Of a stretch of 64,000 nt of DNA, positions 34,754-43,518 are shown in pieces. Numbering within the stretch: the first letter of the stretch is position 1; every line of letters begins with the position of its first letter. Source of the DNA: Rikenella microfusus (lineage in GTDB: Bacteria; Bacteroidota; Bacteroidia; Bacteroidales; VadinHA17); the NCBI GenBank assembly GCA_020722575.1, contig DYKN01000002.1:1-64000 (forward strand), read 5' to 3'. The position numbers and the translations under genes were made by a program. Below the pieces are notes generated by a model. The model was not told the origin of the DNA. It did not search any database and worked only from the letters and a program-made list of their open reading frames with translations.

Positions 34754-35965
34754 TTATTGCTTTATTTTCTCCACAATGGTTTTTGTATCGGAAGCGATAA
34801 CAAATTCCTCATCGGTAGTAACTACCATAACGGTAACTTTTGATTCAGGTTTGGAGATGGTAATATCTTTACCTTTTACTCCATCATTTGCTTTTTCATC
34901 GAATTTAATTCCAAGATATTCCATTCCTGTACAGATCATCTTTCTCATATTAAAATCATTTTCACCTATTCCCCCGGTAAAAACAATGAGATCAAGACCA
35001 TTCATAGCTGCAGTATAAGCACCAATATATTTTTTAACCCTGTAGGCAAACATTTTAAGTGCCAGAATAGCTCTTGGGTTACCATTGTTGGCAGCCTGTT
35101 CGAGGTCGCGCATATCTGATGAAACTCCAGAAATACCGAGAACACCGCTCTTTTTATTAATAAGGTTATTAATACCTGCCAGGTTGAGGTGTTCTTTATC
35201 GGCGAGGTAGAGAAGTACGCCGGCATCAATATCGCCTGAACGGGTTCCCATTATCAATCCGTCAACTGGTGTAAACCCCATGGAGGTGTCAACAGAAATT
35301 CCATCCCGGATTGCCGTGATTGAAGAACCGTTGCCAAGGTGACATGTAATTATTTTAAGGTCTCTGATATCTTTTCCAATGATATTTGCAGCTTTACCTG
35401 CAACAAATTTATGTGACGTTCCATGGTAACCATATTTTCTGATTCTGTACTTTTCATAATATTCATAAGGTATTGCATACATGTAGGCATAGTCGGGCAT
35501 GGTCTGATGGAAGGAAGTATCAAATACTGCCACCTGTGGAATGGAAGGAAGAAGTTTTTCAACGGAGACAATTCCTTTCAAATTTGCTGGATTATGAAGT
35601 GGTGCAAGTTCGCAATAGATTTCAATGGCTTTTTTAACATTCTCGTCTATCAAAACGCTCTTTTGAAATTTTTCACCGCCCTGAACTACCCTGTGTCCTA
35701 CAGCTACAATTTCATCTATACCTTTAATAACACCATGTTTCGGACTGATGAGAGCTTCTACCATCATATTTATTCCGACAGTATGATCGGGGATGTCAGT
35801 AATAATTCTGTATTGATCCTTACCGGTGGGTTTATGTGTCAGGATTGAATCACTTAAACCAATTCTTTCAATTAATCCTTTTGCCAACAATGTGGCTCCG
35901 TCAGAGAAATCAAAAACCTGGTATTTTATTGATGAGCTTCCGCAATTTAATACTAGTATAATCAT
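34754..35965 (-). CDS. ackA: Acetate kinase
   Basis: Acetate kinase of 403 residues. Conserved elements are VLNCGSSSIKYQVF (ADP site), VGHRVVQGGEKF (with the substrate-site arginine), AVFDTSFHQTMP, YGYHGTSHKFV, CHLGNGSSITAI and GFTPVDGLIMGTRSGDIDAG. It makes ATP from acetyl phosphate. It lies 36 bases after pta and 5 before the first ptb, so the acetate and butyrate branches share one transcript. All catalytic motifs look intact. Confidence 0.97.
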   Translation of the reverse strand: MIILVLNCGSSSIKYQVFDFSDGATLLAKGLIERIGLSDSILTHKPTGKDQYRIITDIPDHTVGINMMVEALISPKHGVIKGIDEIVAVGHRVVQGGEKFQKSVLIDENVKKAIEIYCELAPLHNPANLKGIVSVEKLLPSIPQVAVFDTSFHQTMPDYAYMYAIPYEYYEKYRIRKYGYHGTSHKFVAGKAANIIGKDIRDLKIITCHLGNGSSITAIRDGISVDTSMGFTPVDGLIMGTRSGDIDAGVLLYLADKEHLNLAGINNLINKKSGVLGISGVSSDMRDLEQAANNGNPRAILALKMFAYRVKKYIGAYTAAMNGLDLIVFTGGIGENDFNMRKMICTGMEYLGIKFDEKANDGVKGKDITISKPESKVTVMVVTTDEEFVIASDTKTIVEKIKQ

Positions 35966-36001
35966 TATAAGAAAGTGATTTTTAACTATTATAATAAAAA
36001 T

Positions 36002-37006
36002 TTATTTAGTTGTAGTTGTCTGATTGGCTGTTATTGCTATGACGCTAACAATATCGTTTACCGAGCATCCTCTTGAGAGGTCGTTAACAGGAGCAGCCAT
36101 TCCCTGCAATATTGGACCGATTGCTTCAGCATTAGCCAGACGCTGTGTAAGCTTATATGCAATATTGCCGCAATTGAGGTCAGGAAAGATCAGTACATTA
36201 GCTTTTCCTACAATTTTACTTCCAGGAGCTTTTTTCTTTCCGATTGATTCTATAAGGGCTGCATCAGCCTGAAGTTCTCCTTCTATCATCAAATCAGGGG
36301 CCATTTCTTTTGCAATTCTGGTTGCATTTACAACTTTATCAACGAGAGGATGGGATGCACTACCCATTGTTGAAAAACTAAGCATAGCTATTCTTGGTTC
36401 GAATCCACATATTGCCCTTGTTGTTTTCGCAGTTGTAACTGCAATTTCTGCCAGTTCTCTATCGGTAGGATCAGGATGAACTGCACCATCGGCATAAACT
36501 AAAATACCATTTTCTCCGAACCTTTTGTCTGGCAATATCATAATGAATGCCCCTGAAACAACAGATATTCCAGGTGCTGTTTTTATATAATGAAAAGCAG
36601 GCCTTAGAACGTCGCCCGTTGCATGATCAGCTCCCGATACCTCACCATCGGCATCTCCATTTTTTATCATCAACACACCCAGATAAAGTGGATCCTCGAT
36701 CAATCTTGAGGCTTCCTCATAGGTCATCCCTTTATGCTTTCGCAATTCAACCATCATATTAATATAATGCTCCTTTCTGAGATGGTTCTTTGGATCAATA
36801 ATTTCTGCTTTTTCAATATTTTTTAACCCCAGTGTCCTGGCATGTTCAAGAGTTTCATCGCGATTGCCAATCAAAATAATTGAAGCAATTCCTTCTTCAA
36901 TGCAAATATCAGCTGCTTTTAATGTCCTTTCCTCATAACCCTCGGGTAAAACAATCCGTTTTCCCAGTTTCCGGGCATTTTCTTTAATTTTATCTATTAA
37001 TTCCAT
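36002..37006 (-). CDS. pta: Phosphate acetyltransferase
   Basis: Short, single-domain Pta of 334 residues, like the enzyme of Methanosarcina and Clostridium and without the regulatory N-terminal domain of E. coli Pta. Motifs are KRIVLPEGYEERTLKAADI, VSGADHATGDVLRPAFHYIKT, MLSFSTMGSASHPLVDKV and the C-terminal GPILQGMAAPVNDLSRGCSVNDIV. It turns acetyl-CoA into acetyl phosphate for AckA. It is the first gene of the acyl-phosphate operon. The insertion sequence begins about 100 bases upstream of its start codon and may have altered its promoter region; no consensus promoter is visible in the remaining gap. Confidence 0.97.
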   Translation of the reverse strand: MELIDKIKENARKLGKRIVLPEGYEERTLKAADICIEEGIASIILIGNRDETLEHARTLGLKNIEKAEIIDPKNHLRKEHYINMMVELRKHKGMTYEEASRLIEDPLYLGVLMIKNGDADGEVSGADHATGDVLRPAFHYIKTAPGISVVSGAFIMILPDKRFGENGILVYADGAVHPDPTDRELAEIAVTTAKTTRAICGFEPRIAMLSFSTMGSASHPLVDKVVNATRIAKEMAPDLMIEGELQADAALIESIGKKKAPGSKIVGKANVLIFPDLNCGNIAYKLTQRLANAEAIGPILQGMAAPVNDLSRGCSVNDIVSVIAITANQTTTTK

Positions 37007-37271
37007 TGTAAATCAGTATTTTAAATTATATGAATTTACTGCCTAAATGTACGAAAAAAAAAACCTATTAAACAATTGAAAAAATCATATTAATGAAAAT
37101 TTTTGTATTATACTGGAGTTTCCTCAAAATTTAATGATAAAAACGTTAATATGCTGATATAGTGAGACATTCCGAACTTATGAAAGTGAAAGCTATAAAA
37201 AAACCGAGATTCCTTAAAAAATTTGCGTCCAAATTACGAACTTGGCATTGAATCAAAACAACAAGACGCTT

Positions 37272-38579
37272 ATGGACGCAAATTCTGTATTAATGAACCG
37301 GTTCAAGATGCAATGTAATAAATTTTCAGGAACTATTTCAAAAAATCTTGGCAAAGTTAAAAAACGATTAGTTAAAGAGATGATTTACGGCATACAGGCA
37401 TCGAAAGATGTTAAACTATCAAATATTAGCCGGTCACTTAAGGAATCCATACCACTGATTAAGACCGAGGACAGATTGAGCCGTAATTTAAGTGACGAAG
37501 ATCTGACCTGCGCAATAAATAGTCATATAATGCGACTGGCTGATGATAAGATTGATGACACAATGCCGATAGCTATCGGCATAGCAATCGACCCTGGTGA
37601 TATGATGAAACCATACGCCAAAGCGATGGAAAACTTATGTAACATTTATGATGGCAGTGAACATGAAGAAGCAAGGGGCTACCATCTTTGCCAGGTGACA
37701 GCAGCAAATCTGGCTCATGACAGGATTGTACCATTGTATTGTGAAGCATACTCAAATAAAGCTGCGGATTACCCCGGCAGTACAGAAAAGTTGATCGAGA
37801 TTGTTAAAAAGGTCAAAGCATATATAGGAACAAAAGGCACATGGGCAATTGACCGTGAAGGCGATGACATGGATCTTATCCGTTGCTTTACTGATGAGTC
37901 TCTTCAATTTGTAACCCGACTGAAAATGAATCGCTACCTTCATTTCGGTAAAAATAGAGTCAGACAGGTAAAAGCAGAGCGCATCAACCGTCATGTAAAA
38001 CTTAACCATAAGGCCCACATTTATATTTCTAAAGAGGGTAAAGAGGAATTTATACATCTGAGATATGGGGCTGTTACTGTGGCTTTACCAGAATACCCGG
38101 ATACATGGTATACACTTGTTATAGTTGAAGGATTCGGACAACAACCAATGCTGCTTCTAACTAATAAACAAGTCCCGATAGCTATCGGGATCCATAACAA
38201 TAAGCAACTATGGCAGATTGTGGAGATTTATTTAACGCGTTGGAAATGTGATGAGTGTTATCGTTATATCAAACAATCATATAACTTGGAAGATTTTAGA
38301 GTTATGGGTTATAATTCCATCCGCAATATAACCATACTGGTACATGCAATCGCTTATTTTACAAGTATATATCTTGGAATATCTATTAAATTAAGAATCA
38401 TGGTACAGAAAATTTTTATCCTGTCAAAAAGATTTTTTGGAGTACCTTCGTTCTACAACTATGCTATGGCAGATGGTATCTTTGAACTATTAAGACATTC
38501 TAAGGGGGGAATAATTGGATTTAAAAGCAGAATCGGACCATTTCACGACACTTTCCAATTATCATTATTCCCGGATTGA
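37272..38579 (+). CDS. IS4-superfamily DDE transposase
   Basis: Transposase of 435 residues from ATG 37272 (a TTG at 37242 would add 10). It has an RNase-H-like DDE core: the first Asp in GIAIDPGD (about 107), the second in GTWAIDREGDD and the Glu in LTRWKCDECYRYIKQ, which fits the YREK-like signature of IS4-type elements. The hexapeptide PIAIGI occurs twice (about 99-104 and in QVPIAIGIHN). Both copies are encoded by the same palindromic DNA core, CCGATAGCTATCGG, an unusual arrangement listed separately. The frame is open throughout, so the element may still be active. Confidence 0.92.
   Translation: MDANSVLMNRFKMQCNKFSGTISKNLGKVKKRLVKEMIYGIQASKDVKLSNISRSLKESIPLIKTEDRLSRNLSDEDLTCAINSHIMRLADDKIDDTMPIAIGIAIDPGDMMKPYAKAMENLCNIYDGSEHEEARGYHLCQVTAANLAHDRIVPLYCEAYSNKAADYPGSTEKLIEIVKKVKAYIGTKGTWAIDREGDDMDLIRCFTDESLQFVTRLKMNRYLHFGKNRVRQVKAERINRHVKLNHKAHIYISKEGKEEFIHLRYGAVTVALPEYPDTWYTLVIVEGFGQQPMLLLTNKQVPIAIGIHNNKQLWQIVEIYLTRWKCDECYRYIKQSYNLEDFRVMGYNSIRNITILVHAIAYFTSIYLGISIKLRIMVQKIFILSKRFFGVPSFYNYAMADGIFELLRHSKGGIIGFKSRIGPFHDTFQLSLFPD
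37563..37582. repeat. 20-bp perfect palindrome inside the transposase gene (copy 1)
   Basis: ATGCCGATAGCTATCGGCAT is a perfect 20-bp palindrome within the coding sequence and encodes M-P-I-A-I-G-I in frame. It shares the 14-bp core CCGATAGCTATCGG with copy 2 at 38173. Confidence 0.85.
38173..38190. repeat. 18-bp perfect palindrome inside the transposase gene (copy 2)
   Basis: TCCCGATAGCTATCGGGA is a perfect 18-bp palindrome with the same core as copy 1. It encodes V-P-I-A-I-G-I in the same reading frame, about 610 bases downstream of the first. Confidence 0.85.
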
Positions 38580-38698
38580 TTTATTTTTTGAGGAAACTCC
38601 AGTATTATAATCATTTATGTAAATATTATTATTTAATACAAGGTTTGCATTAAATCATTTTTTATTTTTGCCGTTTCAAATTAAAAAAATAAAAATTC

Positions 38699-41650
38699 AT
38701 GAAGGATATCTTCGTAAAATTTGAAAGTTTAAAGACGGACATTGAAGGAGATTTAAAGTACGATATCATTACCCGATCTATTTATTCAACTGATGCTTCT
38801 GTTTACCGTGAGGTTCCTTTGTGTGTTGTGTGGCCGAGGAATGAAAATGACATAAAAAAGATTATAAAGTTTGCAGGTAAGCATAATATTCCTGTTACTG
38901 CCAGGGCCGCTGGAACATCACTTGCCGGCCAGGTTGTTGCTAGTGGGATAATTATGGATATTTCCAGATATATGAACCGGATTCTTGAGGTTAATCCTGC
39001 AGAAAGATGGGTGAAGGTGGAGCCGGGTGTTATCTTGGATGAACTGAATCTATATCTTAAAGAATATGGCCTCTTTTTTGCTCCTGAGACATCTACATCA
39101 AACAGGTGCAATATTGGTGGAATGGTAGGTAATAATGCCTGTGGTCTTCACTCTTTGATTTATGGTTCAACAAGAGATCATATCATTGAAGTTAAAGCTA
39201 TTTTGTCAGACGGTAGCGATGTGCTTTTCGGGCCTTTAAATTCGAAGGAGTTTGAGGAAAAATGTTTATACGATAACCTGGAAGGAAAAATTTACCGGAA
39301 CATCCGTGAGATTCTATCTGATGAAATTAACAGGAAGAGTATTATTGAAGGATATCCTGACAGGTCAATAAGGAGAAGGAACACCGGTTATGCTCTTGAT
39401 TGGCTACTTGACACGAGCGTATTCACCAGCAATTCTGTAAAACCTTTTAATTTATCCACTCTTCTTGCAGGTTCTGAAGGGACACTGGCAATTTTCACTG
39501 AAATTAAGCTTAATCTTTTGCCTTTGCCATCTCCGTATAAGGCTCTTGTTTGTGTGCATCTTGAGAAACGGAATGATGCATTTAAGTCCAATCTTGTTGC
39601 TTTGCGTCATAGCCCATCGGCAGTTGAGATGATGGATGACAGGATACTTGAATTAACGAAGGATAACATTACTCAAAACCGAAACAGGTTTTTTATAAAA
39701 GGTAATCCTGGAGCGATTTTAATAGTGGAATTTATCAGAGAAACACCCGAGCAGTTGATTTCTGATGCAGAGAAAATGATTAAAGACATGAAGGAATCGG
39801 GATTTGGTTATCATTATCCAATAATAACAGGGAAAGATATTCCGAGGGTCTGGGAATTGAGGAAGGCTGGTCTGGGAGTACTTTCAAATATGAAAGGTGA
39901 CGCTAAGCCTGTTTCGCTTGTTGAAGATACAGCTGTAAGTGTTGAATCCCTGCCTGAATACATGAATGAGTTTGAAAAAATACTTAATAAGTATGAAAAA
40001 GAATGTGTTTACCATGCTCATATAGGGACAGGCGAACTGCATTTGAGACCTGTTTTAAATCTTAAGGATCCTGATGATGTAAAGCTTTTTCGTACCATAG
40101 GACTTGAAACGGCAAGGCTGGTAAAGAAATACAAAGGTTCAATGAGCGGCGAACATGGTGATGGTAGATTAAGGGGTGAGTTTATTCCAATTATTTTGGG
40201 AGAGCATAATTATTGGCTACTTAAAAAAATTAAGTCGTGCTGGGACCCATTAAATATATTGAATCCGGGAAAAATCATTGATACTCCCCCAATGAATACC
40301 TTTTTAAGGTATGTTCCAGGGCAAAAAACTCCTGATCTGAAAACATATTTTGATTTTTCCTCCACTCTTGGAGTTATAAGGGCTGCAGAAAATTGTAACG
40401 GATCGGGCGATTGCAGGAAAACTCATATTACTGGCGGGTTGATGTGTCCAAGTTACATGGCTACAAAAGATGAAAAAAACACTCCCAGGGCGAGGGCAAA
40501 TATTTTAAGAGAATTCCTCTCCCGTGATGAAAAGGATCCATGGAATCATAAAGAAATTTATGAAATTCTCGATTTGTGCCTTTCATGTAAAGGATGCAAA
40601 TCAGAGTGTCCTTCAAACGTTGATATAGCAAAACTTAAATCGGAGTTTCTCCAGCACTGGTACGATCGTCACGGTGTTCCATTTAAAAACCTGATCATTG
40701 GCTATATGCCATACCTTACCCGTATTGGTGCAGTTATCCCTTTTGTATTCAATTTCTTTGTTTCCAATAAGATTCTTTCCGGATTTATTAAACGGATTCT
40801 GCGGTTTGCTGAAGAAAGGAAACTCCCAGGAGTTTATAAGATAACTTTAAGAAGATGGCTGAAAAAAAATCTTAAAAAATTGAATCCAGCTAATCCCGTC
40901 GGTACTGTTTGTCTTTTCATAGATGAGTTCACTGATTTGAATGATACTGTAACAGGCATAAATGCTGTAAAACTTCTTACAGCTATGAACTACAGAATTA
41001 TCATTGTACCTCACAGTGTCAGTGCACGTACATTCATTTCAAAAGGTCTTCTTAAAAAAGCCAGAAAAAGAATTAACAGGAACATCAAAGCATTCAGGGG
41101 TATTATTAATGAGGATACTCCATTGATAGGTATTGAACCATCGGCGATTCTTGGTTTCAGGGATGAGTATCCTGAGCTTGCAAGCCCTGAATTAAGAGAG
41201 GATGCCAGAAATCTTGGCAGACATTGTTACCTTTTTGATGAATTTATTGTGAATGAATACAGGAAGGGTAATATTAAAAAAGAATGGTTTACAACAGAGA
41301 ACAGAACAGTGCTTGTTCATACTCATTGTCAGCAAAAGTCAGTTGCATCATCATCATCACTTATTGAATGTCTATCAATTCCTGTTAATTTCACGGTCAG
41401 GGAGATTCCATCTGGTTGTTGCGGTATGGCAGGCGCATTCGGATATGAAAAAGAACATTATGAACTATCAAATAAAATTGGTGAGTTGGTGTTGTTTCCT
41501 GAAGTAAGGAATGCTTCTGAAGATACTATTATTTCGACACCCGGAACAAGTTGCAGGCATCACATCCTGGAAGGTACGGGAAAAAAGGCATTACATCCTG
41601 TAGATGTATTGTTTGAAGCATTTACTTTAATAAATTTAAAAAGTAAATAA
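38699..41650 (+). CDS. FAD-linked and Fe-S 2-hydroxyacid dehydrogenase (YdiJ/GlcD-GlcF-like fusion)
   Basis: Large 983-residue fusion. The N-terminal FAD_binding_4 domain (about 35-215) has VPVTARAAGTSLAGQVVASGIIMDISR and NIGGMVGNNACGLHSLIYGSTRDH. An FAD-linked oxidase C domain follows, with the metal-site-like YHAHIGTGELHLRP and GSMSGEHGDGRLRGEF. Residues about 560-660 hold Fe-S ligands (CNGSGDC, CLSCKGCKSECPSNVD). The C-terminal CCG-type domain (about 845-960) has HTHCQQKS and PSGCCGMAGAFGYEK. This is the YdiJ layout; characterised members oxidise D-2-hydroxyglutarate or D-lactate and pass electrons to quinone or a flavoprotein. Substrate here undecided. Confidence 0.9.
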   Translation: MKDIFVKFESLKTDIEGDLKYDIITRSIYSTDASVYREVPLCVVWPRNENDIKKIIKFAGKHNIPVTARAAGTSLAGQVVASGIIMDISRYMNRILEVNPAERWVKVEPGVILDELNLYLKEYGLFFAPETSTSNRCNIGGMVGNNACGLHSLIYGSTRDHIIEVKAILSDGSDVLFGPLNSKEFEEKCLYDNLEGKIYRNIREILSDEINRKSIIEGYPDRSIRRRNTGYALDWLLDTSVFTSNSVKPFNLSTLLAGSEGTLAIFTEIKLNLLPLPSPYKALVCVHLEKRNDAFKSNLVALRHSPSAVEMMDDRILELTKDNITQNRNRFFIKGNPGAILIVEFIRETPEQLISDAEKMIKDMKESGFGYHYPIITGKDIPRVWELRKAGLGVLSNMKGDAKPVSLVEDTAVSVESLPEYMNEFEKILNKYEKECVYHAHIGTGELHLRPVLNLKDPDDVKLFRTIGLETARLVKKYKGSMSGEHGDGRLRGEFIPIILGEHNYWLLKKIKSCWDPLNILNPGKIIDTPPMNTFLRYVPGQKTPDLKTYFDFSSTLGVIRAAENCNGSGDCRKTHITGGLMCPSYMATKDEKNTPRARANILREFLSRDEKDPWNHKEIYEILDLCLSCKGCKSECPSNVDIAKLKSEFLQHWYDRHGVPFKNLIIGYMPYLTRIGAVIPFVFNFFVSNKILSGFIKRILRFAEERKLPGVYKITLRRWLKKNLKKLNPANPVGTVCLFIDEFTDLNDTVTGINAVKLLTAMNYRIIIVPHSVSARTFISKGLLKKARKRINRNIKAFRGIINEDTPLIGIEPSAILGFRDEYPELASPELREDARNLGRHCYLFDEFIVNEYRKGNIKKEWFTTENRTVLVHTHCQQKSVASSSSLIECLSIPVNFTVREIPSGCCGMAGAFGYEKEHYELSNKIGELVLFPEVRNASEDTIISTPGTSCRHHILEGTGKKALHPVDVLFEAFTLINLKSK

Positions 41651-41734
41651 ACATAAAAACTCTTGATTCTCAGTCGGTATTTATTGATTACTGCAATTTT
41701 GAAAATTTCAGTGTTTTTCGGGAAACATAAAAAA

Positions 41735-42892
41735 TTATTTTTGGTTCAATGTAGCATAATAATCACTGAATATACTATTTAATAATGGCCTGTAGTAAAG
41801 CCAGAAGAATCTTCTGAAATCGTTTTCTTTATCGGAATAGAATATTCCTTTAAGTTTTGACATATTGTAAAGCCTGGCTGTCAGATAATTTACTTCATTT
41901 TTAGCAAAATCGCCACAGAAATAATAGGTAAGATGTTTTTCAGCGTCTGTTATTACTGCTGGAAATTCAGATTGAAGATTAAAAACATTCAGAACAGAAT
42001 CTCCTTCAGGAAGTGTTTGAAGCTGGTACTTTGAAATAACGAGATTTTCCTTCGGGTCAATGACGTCGAACCAGCCATTAAATGGCACTTTAGGAATAAT
42101 ACCATATTTTTTGCAGGATTCCTCGTCTGAAATGATGTAAGGTACAGCATTTTTCAGGTGAGTTCCTTCCTCAAGTATAATTATGCTTTGTCCCTTTAGA
42201 AATACTATTCCAGGTTTGGTGAAGGTCCATGGTTTAAAATATTGTCTCCTATAAAGTGCAGTCATCCATGAAGGAATGTTGTCTTTATTTATTACGGTAT
42301 CAAGTGAACTGAAGTATTTCCCGGTCCATCCGTTAAATTCAATACCAAGACGTTCCTTGATTTTATATCTTTCCAGGTCTGAAGTTGGGTTATCCATGGT
42401 ATTATATTCAAGGATGCAGAGTTTGTTTCTAAGTTGCATTTCAACGAAGTAGAGATAATCTGTGTTGTTCAGGCCTCCGTAGATTTTTCTGGACCATCTG
42501 CTCCGACTTATTCCTCGGTACCAGTCGTTTGTAAAAACTCCATAGGTATCAGCATAATAAAGTGCATCCACAGAATCTGTGACTTCCATTATATCGGTCA
42601 GCCTTAGATTTTTCTGTTTCCATCCCTTTTCTCTAAGAGGTCTGGTTGGAAAGAATCCAAAATAATCTTTCCTGAATGAATAACTTCCTCCTTTGTTTTT
42701 TGTAAATCTTGCATTGGTCAAGACCCACATTAATGATTTGTGGTTAATTTTGTCCATTGTAGGGACAGTCTTATCCAGTATTATTATTCCAATGGGTTTT
42801 CTTTCCTGGAATACCCAGCGAAAAAAGCTAATTGCAGGTAATAAAAGAATTAAACCCAGAATAATGATTACGGTAATAATAGTTTTCTTCAT
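41735..42892 (-). CDS. Conserved membrane-anchored protein of unknown function
   Basis: A 385-residue protein I do not recognise. One N-terminal hydrophobic helix (about 4-25, IITVIIILGLILLLPAISFFRWVF) anchors it, and the rest is probably periplasmic. The mature part has many aromatic residues (RKDYFGFFPTRP, TYGVFTNDWYRGISRSRWSRKIYGG) and a repeated switch between substrate-like segments: GIIILDKTVP near the start, LYYADTYGVF, and SIIILEEGTHLKN. Such alternation resembles glutamine-amidotransferase-like or ThuA-like folds in exported proteins, but I see no catalytic triad I can defend. Stands alone, convergent with the FAD oxidoreductase gene. Confidence 0.75.
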   Translation of the reverse strand: MKKTIITVIIILGLILLLPAISFFRWVFQERKPIGIIILDKTVPTMDKINHKSLMWVLTNARFTKNKGGSYSFRKDYFGFFPTRPLREKGWKQKNLRLTDIMEVTDSVDALYYADTYGVFTNDWYRGISRSRWSRKIYGGLNNTDYLYFVEMQLRNKLCILEYNTMDNPTSDLERYKIKERLGIEFNGWTGKYFSSLDTVINKDNIPSWMTALYRRQYFKPWTFTKPGIVFLKGQSIIILEEGTHLKNAVPYIISDEESCKKYGIIPKVPFNGWFDVIDPKENLVISKYQLQTLPEGDSVLNVFNLQSEFPAVITDAEKHLTYYFCGDFAKNEVNYLTARLYNMSKLKGIFYSDKENDFRRFFWLYYRPLLNSIFSDYYATLNQK

Positions 42893-43040
42893 AATTAAAT
42901 GGATATTTGAACTAATTCAAATACTGTGACTTTCATCACAATTTATAGTTTTTATCTCTTTTATCAAATAATTCAATGCTTAAAAGTATTAATTTATTTT
43001 AAGTAAATAAAAAATTTTTCACCAATTTAGTAAAAAATAA

Positions 43041-43403
43041 TTAACATAAGTACTTTTTAATATTCACAGGTAAATTTTTACATCTAATTATATCCGCAGC
43101 TTTCATAACTATACCTGAATCGAAAGCACCATTCACAGTTGTTGTTTCAGAACCAGCATTTTCATGATTTTGAAATATTTTGATTCCAATTCTTGTGCTT
43201 TCAAGGTGAATTGAGAAGGTCGTATTTTTAAACGCACTAATTAAATTGCATTCAGAAACTGTTTCAACTGCACTTACTGATTCATTATAGATGCATAATG
43301 TGAGCAAAACTATGCTTAAGACGGATAAGACAGAGAAATTATTTCTGTGAAAAACCATAATTAATAAATAGGAAAAAATAAAAAGCTTTTTCATTAATGT
43401 CAT
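43041..43403 (-). CDS. Possible small exported protein
   Basis: A 120-codon frame in an otherwise empty 620-base gap. It begins MTLMKKLFIFSYLLIMVF and has a second hydrophobic stretch (SVLSIVLLTLCIYNESVSA) that could be a signal sequence; the remaining 70 residues contain three cysteines and show no family I know. No promoter or ribosome binding site supports it. It could be a genuine lineage-specific gene or chance. The rest of 42893-43518 shows nothing. Confidence 0.3.
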   Translation of the reverse strand: MTLMKKLFIFSYLLIMVFHRNNFSVLSVLSIVLLTLCIYNESVSAVETVSECNLISAFKNTTFSIHLESTRIGIKIFQNHENAGSETTTVNGAFDSGIVMKAADIIRCKNLPVNIKKYLC

Positions 43404-43518
43404 AAAAGAAGTAAAAAAAGTTGCACTTTAGAATAAAATTATTTTGAAATCATCAGTGTTCAACTTTTACAGGTTTTTAAAAGCATGAATTTATTAATTT
43501 TACAGAAAATTAAGCACT

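Larger units (their letters stand above)
37106..38609. mobile_element. Intact IS4-superfamily insertion sequence with 7-bp target repeats
   Basis: The element spans 37113-38602 (1490 bp). Terminal inverted repeats of 17 bp are perfect: CTGGAGTTTCCTCAAAA (37113-37129) against its reverse complement (38586-38602). TATTATA flanks both ends (37106-37112 and 38603-38609), consistent with a target duplication, although the outer bases could instead belong to the repeats, giving 5 bp. Intact ends and an open transposase frame suggest a recent insertion. It sits between pta and the FAD oxidoreductase gene and breaks no visible gene. Confidence 0.92.
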
